This document shows, piece by piece, positions 45,045-55,676 of a stretch of DNA of 64,000 bases. Location: the NCBI RefSeq assembly GCF_040869045.1, contig NC_090323.1, positions 264,868,392-264,932,391 of the forward strand, read 5' to 3'. The translations under genes were made by a program, and so were the position numbers. This DNA is from Eurosta solidaginis (Eukaryota; Arthropoda; Insecta; Diptera; Tephritidae). The notes beneath the pieces were generated by a model. That model made no database searches and was not told the origin of the DNA. It saw only the letters and a list, made by a program, of their open reading frames with translations. Position 1 is the stretch's first letter. Every line of letters starts with the position of its first letter.

Positions 45045-45870
45045 AGCTTTCATTTGATATCCATAATACACACACATTGTACAGGTATCCGGGTCGACGT
45101 TTTGGCCTATATCTCAAGACCCTTGTCACTCAGCGATATAAAAATTACTCTGTACTAAAGCACACATCAACAGCTTTCATTTGCTATCCATATTATGCAC
45201 ACCTTCTAGGGGTATCCGGGTCCACGTTTTGGCCTATATCTCGAGACCCTAGTCACACAGCGATATAAAAATTACTCTGCACTAAAGCACACATCAACAG
45301 CTTCAATTTGATACCCATAATGTTAAAACACATCTTAGTATTACCCTGATCCACATTTTGGCCTTTATCTCGAGACCCTAGTCACCCAGGGATATGAAAA
45401 TTACCCCGTAATAAAGCACTCATCAACCGCTTTCATTTGATATCCATTTTGTATAAACACATTTTACGGGTGCCCGGGTCCACGTTTTGGCCTATATCTC
45501 GAGACCCTAGGCACCAATAGGTATGAAAACTACACTGTACTAAAGCACTCATCAACAGCTTTCATTTGATATCCATTTTATATAAACACAGTCTATGGGT
45601 GCCCGGGTCCACGTTTTGGCCTTATATCTCTATACCTTAGTCACCAATAGGTATGAAAACTACCTTGTACTAAAGCACTCATCAACAGCTTTCATTTGAT
45701 ATCCAATTGTATGAAAACATTCTAGGGGTGCCCTGGTCACCCAGGGGTACGAAAAATACTCAGTATCAAAGTAATCATAAACAGATTCCATTTGATACCC
45801 ATATTGTACAAACACATCCCAGGATTACCCAGGTCCACGTTTTGATCTCAATACACTAGCCAGAACGGGA
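45045..45870. repeat. Minisatellite inside the Helitron, ~128-bp period, 6-7 units
   Basis: AGCTTTCATTTGATATCC-type starts at 45045, 45172, 45299, 45428, 45557, 45687 and 45783 (periods 127, 127, 129, 129, 130, 96). Each unit contains TATCCGGGTCCACGTTTTGG and CTATATCTCGAGACCCTAGT. The short last interval reflects a deletion. Confidence 0.92.
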
Positions 45871-46170
45871 TACAAAGTATCGTATGTCCGTTCCCTGGTT
45901 ATAAGCTATCTCTCCACCAATTTTCAGCCAAATTGGTTCATCCGTTCTTGAGTTATGCGTAGTGTAACTAACACGACTTTCTTTTATATAGTATTTTTCT
46001 AAAAAAAAATCATAACTCAAGAATGGCTAAACCGATTTGGGATTTCAAAATCAACTAACCATCATCTCTCCTTCCTGTATCTTTCCGACAAATTTCATGG
46101 CAATCTTTCTATCCGTTCTCGAGTTATGGAGTGACAATCAAAATGTACACTTCTTTTTATATATATAGAT

Positions 46171-46496
46171 GTGGCTGTTTAGTGTGATGGAAGCTGTCCA
46201 GAAGTGCTACCAATGTAGAAAGAGTACTTGTATAACAGTACCGGTGGGCAAAGAAAGGAGACCTGTCCGACACTTTCCGTAGGGGAAAAAGAGGACCTAG
46301 TATAAAGAAGAGTAGAAAAGGAACTATCCGACTAACTATCAGGCATAGGCAATTTGTCTCTCCATAGGACATACTCAAACGAAAGGGATCATTCCCACCC
46401 ATATAAAAGGATCAGTAATGGCTATAGTCGCATATTCCTATGCGACCCATTCCGGGTTCATCCAATACCTATCGCATTTTTTTACTAGGGCGGCCG
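46171..46496 (-). repeat. Unnamed dispersed repeat, copy 3
   Basis: Minus-strand reading begins CCCTAGTAAAAAAATGCGAT and goes on with GGGTCGCATAGGAATATGCG and GAGTATGTCCTATGGAGAG, matching 4985 and 7124. The Helitron abuts it directly at 46170, so the Helitron probably inserted into this copy and the rest of the repeat may be lost or lie beyond. Confidence 0.6.
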
Positions 46497-47280
46497 GGTC
46501 AATGACTTCGACCAAATGACTGTGTCGCCATGAGCCCCGATATTAAAATATCTGACCACAAGTCTCCTATTCTTTTAGCTTTAGAAAAGCAAATTGGTGC
46601 AAAAAAAAATTCACGCACATCTAACTATAATGTAACCTAATTTAAAAATATTAACCTCAATACAACTCTAATATTTTCTACACTGTATCTCACATTAAAT
46701 GAACTTTTTTTTATTTTTGGTTTGTTGCTTCGTCGTTCTGCTATTGTTTTTCACAACACTGTCACGTGCATATCTATTCCATTCTAGTTTTACCTCAAAT
46801 AGTTCATCGTTGTTATTTATGTAGTGCTTTCATCGCATTTGCACGAGTTTTAAACGAGATTTTCTGCTATGATTTTTTCAATTTATTTTTCAACTTCTCT
46901 ATTTAGGCACACACATACAAACAAACATATCTAAACGCATATGTGCAATAAATTTCCTTTTCTGGTGAAATCATTTCTATTTCAAACCTTTATGTCTAGC
47001 CGCGATATGGGAAAAAGTGGGCTTATTAATGATGGAAAACGGCTCGTAGAAATCTTGTTTGTTATACGAGAACAGCTATACGTTCCATTTATTCAACAAT
47101 CGTTGGTTGAGTTTCATCTGGTTTATGAAATGAATTTTGGCTTTATATGGTTCTAATGGCGAATGTGTGTTTCGACCTGCTTTCGATTTGTCAATGGCTT
47201 TATTGCTCTTATTTGGTTAAGAAGTGGGAATTGTTACTTAATTATATATATGATTTAATGTGATTGTCTGTGTAATATCC
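46497..47280. other. Non-coding spacer
   Basis: The 71-codon frame 46941-47156 has no known signature. Confidence 0.4.
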
Positions 47281-47990
47281 CTTCGTGGTAACTTTATAAC
47301 TCCGGGATCTCACTCATTTCTGGAATAATTTTGGAAGTATTGGCAAATATCCTGAATCTTACTTTTGCGCCGATAAGGGGGTTTAATATACCTCTCGTTC
47401 CTCTCTTTAGAGTAGTATTAAAAGCGATATTCGAAATGCCTTCTTTTTTTTAAAAGCGTCTGAAATCTAACTCAAATTCCATGTGAGAAATGGTAACCCT
47501 CAAATTCTTTGACTTTCCACCCATTTGAGCCCCATACAGAACATTGTGATATAGATATAAGTCCTAAAATAGTTTCAGTTTGATCCTAAAAGCAATCCCG
47601 GAAAAGTTATGTGATGGTCTGGAGATAGACCACAAAGTATTTCTGAAATGAGTGCGAAATGGCCTCAAATTAATCCCAAAATAGTTCCGAGACTTTCTAG
47701 AAACTGATGCTCGAGTGATCGGGGATAATCCCCGAGTGATCTCGCAAGCAATACTGTTATTATTCCAGAGTTATACCAAAGTTCTTTTGGCATGGTACTT
47801 AAACAGTGTTTTAAAGATATACGACACAATTCAGAAACGATGCCGTAAGAATTCCTGAAATGAAGAAACCTATCACAAGTTAGTTGAGAAATAATCCGAA
47901 ATAATAAACCCGAAACTGTCCCCGAAATCGTCCCGTAACAAGCCTGAAACAATTCCGAAATGATTCGAAGATATAGATATGATCAAGAAT
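47281..47990. repeat. Region of diffuse CCCGAAAT-type repetition
   Basis: Words of the CCCGAAATNNTCC type recur at irregular short spacing (e.g. AATCCCGGAAAAG, AATCCCAAAATAGTTCCGAG, CCCGAAACTGTCCCCGAAAT). The 95-codon minus frame 47952-47665 (SGTVSGLLFRII ...) is its by-product. It looks like a worn simple satellite. Confidence 0.45.
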
Positions 47991-48436
47991 AGGCAACAGT
48001 TAGCCATTGGAGCTTTTAAGCCTCTTGTACTTCTCGCACCCTGACACCGAGTGCTAAGTCGAGCCTTTAGATCCCATGGCGGAAATATACAAGATGGCGG
48101 CAGGGAGATATGCATACAAACACATACACAAATTCAATGTATTTTGGTTTTTGTAATTTGATGGCTTACTTAAATTGTACTGCGCCGGAGTAAGTCGACA
48201 CTCAACCCTAACTAGCGACCAAAGAATTTAAAGTTGCCACTACAGGGAGCAGATAAGCCCGCGGAGCCTACTCTGGTTGTGGCTGAAGACGACAGGTCCG
48301 TACGTTAATCAGTCATTTTCATTGCGCCGGAAGTTGGAATGACAAATCAGATACATAAAAAGTATCAATCAGGTGATTTCCGACCAGCGCCTGTAGGAAC
48401 CACAGAACCATACAATTGAGCTCAGTATGACAGAAT
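47991..48436. other. Non-coding spacer
   Basis: Nothing recognised. Confidence 0.4.
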
Positions 48437-48502
48437 AGAGGTTTACGCCGGTCACTTAATCGGCAGCGGCGGCGGCCGACAAAGTGATCGGCGCAAACCT
48501 CT
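48437..48502. repeat. GC-rich inverted repeat (28-bp arms)
   Basis: AGAGGTTTACGCCGGTCACT...CGGC (48437-48464) faces GCCGACAAAGTGATCGGCGC...CTCT (48475-48502): 24 of 28 positions pair around a GGCGG-rich loop. It stands out from the AT-rich surroundings. Confidence 0.85.
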
Positions 48503-49060
48503 GAATTGAATGGCTGGATTTCAGAGTATCATATTGTCCACAACTAAGGAATATGGAAACACACTGCTGACTTCAATGATATTTTTGACGATCTGGAACA
48601 ATATAATTAACTTGCGGATCAGTATCTGGGAGTCTTGTAAAGCGAAAATTAAATAAAAATAATATTTATAAAGGTTTTGTTTGTATGTATTTAAGGAAGT
48701 CAGTCGACGTTTGGGCCATTTCGGAAATGTCCGCGGTTTTTGCCTCAAAATCTCGTGGATCGTTCAAAAAATTTTGGGAGTAGCTCCTTGTGGAGAGGGA
48801 GGAATACTTAAAATGGTCACACTTTTGTAGCGTAGTTTCACCGAAGGATATGTTCTTGGCTAACTCTAATACCCGACGTCGCCACGATTTCTTTAAATCA
48901 TTTATGGCTACATGCTGGTCATGCACAAAGGCGACTTACGGTTGCTATCAATTATCTACTAAAAGTCATGACCCTCGTGGCACAGTTTTAACGATTAGCA
49001 TCAATGTTAGCTTATTGTTGATCGTGACAAAGGGCGCATTCAGTTTTTTCGACTGTTTTT
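48503..49060 (-). other. Unrecognised protein-like frames
   Basis: The minus-strand frame 48926-48666 (86 codons) has a fairly protein-like composition (LKKSWRRRVLELAKNISFGE ... KTADISEMAQTSTDFLKYIQ) with a charged, helical look. No start, splice or family context that I can support. It may be a transposon-gene remnant. Confidence 0.25.
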
Positions 49061-50480
49061 AAGAGCTACAGTTCCCGATGTGCGAACAGTAGCAATCCCG
49101 ACCACCAGTCGCTACCACGCATCCCGGCCCTTATACCATATGCCAGCAAAGAAGCCATTGGACTTCGACTTCGAACTCATACCTTCGTCGACGTCACTTT
49201 CCTCGAAGCTCTAGGTGTAACTCCGAGGACATTCTGACGGATGTTTTTGTCCCGCTATGCTTCCGAGTTACACAAAAAAAAAACATCTTGAAACGTTAGG
49301 GAATAACTATTCGGTCAAGAATGCCGCCCTCGAAGTCATAAGCAGTCTAAGTGGATATCATTACGTAACTCATTGGTGAAAATCGTATAATCCTTGGCCC
49401 ATCAATATAAAAAATAGTTTAGAAATTTAGACCAAAATTTGCAGACGTTTGTGTTCCATACATTGACCTCAATAGTCTACGTTTCCGGCCTTATGATATA
49501 AGAGCTCATTATGGATGACCGCCTTCAGTTTTCAGACAAGTTCGACTATCCCCTACGTTAGGGTAGTAGAACACCCGGTAATTTGGTCGACTGTTTTGAG
49601 AAAGCTTTTGCTTAACCACTTTGAGTGTTCTTGCGAAGGACAACGCCTAACCTGGTTAAAAAATGTGCCTACGTATTCACATTTGTAACTGGAGCCATCA
49701 CGTGTAGGTCGTATTTAAACATGTTTGATAGGCTATATCCACAGTGATTCACTCCAAGGGACTAGTTGGGGATAGGGCAGCCAGCTTTAGGAAATGTCAA
49801 ACCGGGATACTTGGGTGTTGAATGATGATGTGTGAAAATCAAAATTAAGATTTCAGACACTATTTTATAGTTAAGCAAATAAAGTTACTTTTCAAACCCT
49901 TCTCATACGTGCTGAAGATATATGCAACTTAAGTGTGAGCTGAGAATCATTTCAAAGGAGAATTTAAACCACTGGAGCCTACTAAAGGAGTTTGCATCAC
50001 TGATTGCGCTTATTCTTCCAGCCAATCGGGATATAAAATTCGGCACCTTTTTCGCGCAACTTGCTTTTTTAACAACTTGAGGACAATTTGAAAATACATA
50101 TGTTCGACTTGGGACATTTTATTTAAATTCATTGTATTTTATTAATTTTTTGAAAAAATTATGCGAAGTGGGCATTTAAATATATTATAGGCAATTTATT
50201 GCGAAATTTTTGGATTTTTATATTATAACCTTTTTTTAAGTGTTTTGTTTTAATAACTGGGTGAATTCGGTGATACGAAATCCGTGTTAAGGTGGCATTG
50301 AAATCGCCTGTTTTCTCAAATAACTTTTGAACGGTTAGAAAGTGTTAAATTTCGCAATTGGATTTTTATAACTGGCAGTGATGCGCATCCCTTGATACCC
50401 CTTTCGACCATATCGGACCAATTTTCGAGATGAACAATAAATGGCCTAGACAGTCTTAAAAGAGTAGAAAATATAATAAC
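49061..50480. other. Non-coding stretch
   Basis: 1.4 kb without open frames or borders I recognise. Confidence 0.4.
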
Positions 50481-50551
50481 GCGCCGAGCGCCGCCGCCGC
50501 GTCGATATTTTTGACATCCGGCGGCGGCGGCGGCGTTTATCGGCGGCGTAT
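50481..50551. repeat. CGG/CCG-rich hairpin segment
   Basis: GCGCCGAGCGCCGCCGCCGC followed ~18 bases later by GGCGGCGGCGGCGGCG can form a GC-only stem. It resembles in composition the hairpin at 48437, the other GC island here. Confidence 0.7.
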
Positions 50552-51909
50552 ATCTCTATGATAGAAGTATGGGGGTAGTTTAAAGTCCGTGGCTTTAAGC
50601 CAAATCATCACTATATCAACCAATTTCACGTTCAGTATTGCATTAAACTCATATAAACCCAATACTTCTTTTTAGTCTCACGAAATTACAATGAACTTCA
50701 ACAAAAATTTCGATTAAACCCGTTTCGCTTCACGCGTTAGGCTGCATAAGTAAGAATTTAGAAAGAAAAACAAATTCAGTTTTCGTCTTTGTACCCTCAA
50801 TCAGCAATTTGTATTTCATCTAATAAGTTAATAATCGTATTGAATGCTCACAAACTCCTCTACCTTATTTTTATGTAAAACGTGAAATCGTAGCGCACCA
50901 AATCGATGCTAAAAGCACTTTTACCAATAAATCAAATCAATTATTGCAATAAATGAATAATTAAAACCGTAAATGTTAATTTTTCCTTTACTAAATTTGG
51001 TAAAAGACTAACAGTGAAGTATTAAACAACAAACTAAAGTGAATGAATGATAAATTACTCCAAGCTGCGCATGCGCAGTTACCACTTTTGCGCATCAAAT
51101 CAAAATCTATGATAAATATGAGTAGCTACCCCACTGTGATTGACTAGCGGAGTTGCTGCGGTTGCAGTTTACAATTATTAATATGTCACTGGAGTGCTAA
51201 AACATGTGGCTCAATGTGGGAATACCATAAAGTACATTGGAGCAGCACTCTGTGTGGCCTTTTGATTTTAGTATAACTAACTTATTGTCGTTGCTTTGTT
51301 TGATTTGGTTTAATGCTTTTGGTGTGGTTAAATGCGGATAACAAATACTCTGACTTAAGGATGTTAAACACATTTTCCATGGTTGTTTCTAGTATGAGAA
51401 TTAGAAGAAAGTTTGAAGGAACATAATGAAGTGGACAAGCATTTTCAGGGCGATGCTTAGTCCCTCACTTATGCTTAGGCTCTCACTTCTTCGTTCGTGC
51501 ACTCTGGACGTCATGAATAATCTGGGTGCCAGTTTTGAAAAATAATTTGTGGTCTTGCAAAGCTTTGAATTTCCTTCCAATGAGTTTCTGAGCGCAGTAA
51601 TCGGATTCGATTAGCCGCTATTCAAGGTTTGGTGAAACGAAAAGTAACCTTGGCCGTCTAATACCGAAATATGGACCCATCATCAGCAAAAATCAGATGT
51701 CCAGTAAGCTACAAAAAAGAGCGTGAGTACCCAGAACTCGTGATGTTGTGTAAACATACATATATGTGAATTGGCTAGAGTTCGCCAACGGGTTGAAATT
51801 AAATTGCGCAAGAGTTAACTTTACAAAAAAACAAAAAATTGGCTATTCGCAAAAAGCTTCGAAGTCTTCTTATGGATAACAATCAATACCGGCAATTTTT
51901 GTTTTATAA
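50552..51909. other. Non-coding stretch
   Basis: Nothing recognised. Confidence 0.4.
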
Positions 51910-52908
51910 TCGTCTTGTTATCGATATCGAAATTATCGGCTTGATATGGGTTACGAAAGTATCATCGATTATATGTATATTTAAGTTTTATAGGAATATA
52001 ATAATTCGGTAGCAGGTCGACACGTTGGTAATACTTCGATAACATTTCGATAGCGAACAGATAACATTTTGATAATATATAATATAATATATATAATAAC
52101 AAGGCGATAATAAATTGGTAACTCTCCCATGAAATCTCGATAAGTTTTCTATAACAAATCGATATTTTTTTGACAACATACCGATAAATTTTCGATACTT
52201 AATAAATTACTTTCATATAATAAATCGATAAGTTCGATAACTTTTCGCAAACAAATCGATAACTAGTCAATAGCAAATCCATAACTTTTTGATAGCACTT
52301 CGATATGTAACTTTTCGATTAATAACCTACAGCGTTTCGATAAAACATCTATAATGACAAACCGATAACACATAAATTATTCACACAAATCAATAAGTTT
52401 TCTATAACAAATCGTTTACTTAGAATTTCGAGAAATTTCCAATAACTTTTTATAATAAATCTATTAAAAATCAATAGCTTTACGCAAACGTATTCATAAC
52501 ACGACGCTAAGAAACAGATAACTGCGTTAAAGATCGATAAGTTTTTTATAATATATTGATAGATTTACGAAAACAAATTGACTACACGTCGATAAAAAAA
52601 CGATAACTTTTTGATAAGATCTCGAGAAATTTTTAATAAATAACCGATAACTTTTTATAATAAATATATATAAAATCGGTAGATTTTCGCACACAAATCT
52701 ATAACACGCAATTAAAAGGTCGGATAACAAATTGGTAACTTGCCGATAACGAATTGATTACACTTCGATAGGAAATCGATCTTTTCGACAACAAAACGAT
52801 AGCGTTATGATAGCATATCAATGACTTTTCGATAATAAGCCGATAATGACTTTTCGATATAAAATCAAGAAATCAGCGATAGCTTTGTTATCCATAGAAA
52901 GTTGATAA
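51910..52908. repeat. ~1-kb field of degenerate TCGATAAC repeats
   Basis: Dozens of TCGATAAC / ATCGATAACTTTTCGATA / AACAAATCGATA words in both senses at irregular 10-25-base spacing. The small minus-strand frames in it (52179-51988, 52730-52527) are by-products. It ends exactly where the Penelope-like frame begins. Confidence 0.85.
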
Positions 52909-53538
52909 CCTTACCTTGGATTTGCAACCGTGAAAAATAGCTGTAAGCAAAAATACAACATTAACACAGCATTCAAAATATCGAACAATCTAGGGCGAAA
53001 ACTAAGAACTAACACTAACGCAGAGGGTCCGTTTAGAAGACACGGCGTATACAAACTTACCTGCAGATGCCAGCATAGTTACATAGGACAAACAGGACGG
53101 CAAATAAGAACGCGGTTCAGAGAACATATTAGAGATTACAACAAAAAAATACGGAATCCAAACATTATGCCCGAGTCTAACTTCGCGAATCACATGGTCG
53201 AGAATGAATGTTCCCCACCAAACATCAATAAAACAGTAAGGGGTTTTCACATACAAGCAAAAGACCGACGTCTCAACGTACTCGAAAACATGGAAATCTA
53301 CAAACAGAAAACATTCGACGGTAGAATAATAAACGAGCAGATAAACACAATTTCTGACACAATATTCGAGCCTTTAAAACTTGTTAACAAGAAACAAAGT
53401 AATCACACAGGTACAACAGACAAACACACAACAACAAATAAACACAAAACAATTAACACACCAAAACAACAAACCCGCAAAGAAGGTCAAATGACTAAAA
53501 TCACGTATTTTTACCTACCCCACCCTCGGACTGAATGA
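52909..53538 (+). pseudogene. Penelope-like element: GIY-YIG endonuclease, 5'-truncated
   Basis: Penelope-like retroelements end in a GIY-YIG nuclease that cuts the target for reverse transcription. The frame is open from about 52909 to the stop at 53538; the upstream RT is missing, so there is no native start (the 52930 start is a GTG codon inside the frame). Motifs: GVYKLTC (GIY), HSYIGQTGRQIRTRFREH (YIG with the following Arg and His helix), SNFANHMVE (an NHxxE-like block) and LNVLENMEIYK, holding the Glu expected for the metal site. Before them is FKISNNLGRKLR, the usual linker; after, a Thr/Lys/Asn-rich tail. All nuclease residues look present and there is no frameshift, but without RT the copy cannot be autonomous. 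Confidence 0.88.
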
Positions 53539-53910
53539 ACACGCAACACATACACAGGCATCAATTTTGACAATACCTGCTCAGGTACCTACGAACTATA
53601 AATACAGGACAAACGACAACAACAGATCAGAACGAAAATCGACACTGATGATGGCACAACGCCGAAACCGGTTTGTCTCAAAACCAAATTTGACAAGGGA
53701 TGACGGAAAATCATTCCAATATACATCGTCATTATCGACTATATTTTGCATCGCTCTTTTTTTCCTCCCCTTCTTCGCTTTTATCTTCCTTGCATATTGT
53801 TCTTACCTCTGTCGTTTTACTTTTTTCTTTATATATCATCGAATTCTTTATTTCGTTCCTAAATGTCCATACCAACCTCTACATTCTGTATTCCCACATG
53901 TAGCATAACA
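53539..53910 (+). other. Penelope-like element 3' region
   Basis: Follows the nuclease stop and contains the hammerhead-like motif at 53641-53677, then a C/T-rich stretch and a 113-codon frame without a known domain. The 3' limit of the element is not visible; it ends at or before the hAT target site at 53951. Confidence 0.5.
53641..53677 (+). ncRNA. Hammerhead-ribozyme-like motif of the Penelope-like element
   Basis: Type I layout: GACA (stem I) - CTGATGA core (53645-53651) - T bulge - GGC/ACAAC/GCC stem-loop II - GAAA core (53664-53667) - CC/GG plus T (stem III) - T (cleavage position) - TGTC (53674-53677), which pairs with GACA. Both invariant core boxes are intact. Stem III (ACC/GGT) is palindromic and too short to close a loop alone, as in the minimal, dimer-forming hammerheads known from Penelope-like elements. 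The extra T before stem II departs from the consensus, so activity is uncertain. Confidence 0.5.
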
Positions 53911-53950
53911 CTTCCAAATACTACGCTTGAGTTTACACTTACATTCAATA

Positions 53951-53958
53951 TTTCCCTA
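53951..53958 (+). repeat. Left TSD of the hAT element
   Basis: TTTCCCTA here and at 55669-55676; 8 bp, the standard hAT length. Confidence 0.9.
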
Positions 53959-54282
53959 TAGAGCTGTATTTCGATTCTATTCTTAATCGATCTTTTTTTT
54001 AGAAATGTAGAATCGATTTAAAAAAAATCATTCGATTCTTTAGGTATCGAAGTTTTCATCATTATCTACTTTACGGATGTTTGAGGAAATACATATTCTG
54101 TAATTTTTGTTTTTATAAATTTAGCTTTATTGTGTTGGTGTCTTCGAGAGAAAGGAGAAAGATGAAAAAATTTCCTCGCACCTCTGGTAAGCAATATATT
54201 GAACATGTGTTTATCTATTTTGTGGTATTATATTGTGTTCAGTATAAAATTAATACCACAGTTTTAGATTCTAGTAAGCCAA

Positions 54283-54582
54283 TTGAGAGTGACTGAAGGG
54301 GAATTCAATCTTATAAGTAATCCAAAGATTCGCAGATCTGTTGTCTGGAAGTATTTTAGTCAAGTGCAGGTCCATTCTGCGAAATGCAAATCGTACGGAA
54401 AAAAATGCAAAACAGGTGGAAATACAACCAATTTGTTAAATCATTTGAAGTGGTCACATCCAACGCTGATGGAAATGCCTTCATCAACAGCTCTTATAGA
54501 ATACTTTTTTGAACCTAATAGCAACAACATAAGGAAGTCTCAGTCTGTAGATGAGCGAAAAAACAACTGGATTGTGCTTTGA
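54283..54582 (+). pseudogene. BED-type zinc finger remnant of a hAT transposase
   Basis: BED fingers bind the ends of hAT elements. The frame reads SVVWKYFSQVQVHSAKCKSY, then GKKCKTGGNTTNLLNHLKWS followed by HP: the usual VWxYF start, the AKCKxCG knuckle and the TTNLxxHLxxxHP ending. The second Cys of the C-x-x-C pair is Tyr (CKSY), which would break zinc binding. The frame stops shortly after, with no transposase core. It lies within the hAT ends, which fits its origin. Confidence 0.8.
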
Positions 54583-55288
54583 TTAGAACGATTACCACAG
54601 ATATGCAACCCTTTAGGATTGTCGACGATAACGGATTCAGATCTTTTACACAAATGTTGGATCCTCGGTACATTTGCTTTAACGAGTAACATTAAGAAAC
54701 ACACTTTTAACAAATATATAAAATAAATAATTTTTGACATAGACAGCAGCAGCAAACACGAAAACAGAAGTGGCAATTTTTTGAAATTTCGTCAATTAAA
54801 TTTCTTAGTCCTTTTTATTTTCAATAAGCTAAGCAAATACTTCCATAAAGTTTTTAACTGAAACTACGCAAACCATGATACAAATTGGCGTATGTTGTCA
54901 TTTGAAAGTTCCGTATACCGCATTGGTTAAACAATGTTACCTTACGTATGTAATAAATACTTCCTTTTTATATGACGCTGAACATATATCGATTCTAATT
55001 CCCTAAGTAAGTATTAAAGAAGAAAGTGTATTGGTTAATGTTCCCAAGGTTGCTTTCCCTACATTTTGAAATAAAAGATTAAAAAAACGCAAAAAGTATG
55101 ACATTTCGGTAAAGGCTATACTAATTATCTTACTCCGATGAAAGGATCAAGTGAAGACCTATGTGGCATTAATGATGCTTCCAATTTTGTCGGCAGGCAA
55201 CGAAACGAGAAGAAACTGTCCAGCTTTATTTTTGCGGGAATAATCGTGTAAAATGGTTAAGTACGTAAGCAAGTACATTGTTACAAAA

Positions 55289-55547
55289 GGGCCCATTACT
55301 GATACTTAGCTTAGACTTGACTTCACTTGACGTACACTTGGCAACTTAGCCACGATTATACTCCACTTAGCGCATACAATCTGGCATCATAATCAATAAA
55401 TGTCAATTTGTATGACAAAATGTCAAAATGAAATGGAAACAAACAGTTGCTAAGTTTTGAGTAAACAGTAACATGCAATGTTCATTTAACAGAGCTGTAA
55501 GTGACAGTTCTTAAGTCAAGTCTATGCTAAGTATCAGTAATGGGCCC
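55289..55547. mobile_element. MITE nested in the hAT element (259 bp)
   Basis: GGGCCCATTACTGATACTTA at the left faces TAAGTATCAGTAATGGGCCC at the right, with the match going on through AGACTTGACTT / AAGTCAAGTCT. Terminal inverted repeats are thus ~33 bp. No protein frame. The TSD is unclear because the ends GGGCCC are self-complementary; a 3-bp TWA-type target (Harbinger-like) is neither shown nor excluded. Confidence 0.85.
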
Positions 55548-55676
55548 TAAAGAATAAGCAAAATTTAAAGAAACTTTGTTTGGTTCGATTTAACCGATTA
55601 AATCGATTTTTTCTAGAATCGAATCGAAAAAATCGATTCTTAAAAAAATCGAATCGAATCCAGCTCTATTTCCCTA

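Larger units (their letters stand above)
44570..46169 (-). mobile_element. Non-autonomous Helitron (1.6 kb)
   Basis: Helitrons move by rolling-circle replication and insert between A and T without a TSD. On the minus strand the element starts TCTATATATATAAAAAGAAG at 46169 and ends ...CTAG at 44570, with host A before and host T after. The 3' hairpin GGCAGA-ACAACG-TCTGCC (44581-44598) lies ~8 bases before the CTAG end. These are all the diagnostic Helitron ends. Inside are a ~128-bp minisatellite (45045-45870), a polypyrimidine tract (44630-44820) and, near the 5' end, phrases such as CATAACTCGAGAACGGATAG twice in varied form. It encodes no Rep/helicase, so it depended on an autonomous partner. 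Confidence 0.9.
53959..55668. mobile_element. Non-autonomous hAT DNA transposon (1.7 kb)
   Basis: Ends TAGAGCTG...CAGCTCTA form terminal inverted repeats that extend, with few changes, through ATTTCGATTC and a zone of ATCGATT words on each side. Perfect 8-bp TSD TTTCCCTA. Inside are a decayed BED-finger frame (54283-54582) and a nested MITE (55289-55547). The RNase-H-like transposase and its hAT dimerisation region are absent, so it is a deletion derivative. Confidence 0.92.

Noticed and set aside
45045..45870. CRISPR-like regular array
   Set aside because: Units are ~128 bp with no short repeat/variable spacer pattern, in a eukaryotic Helitron.
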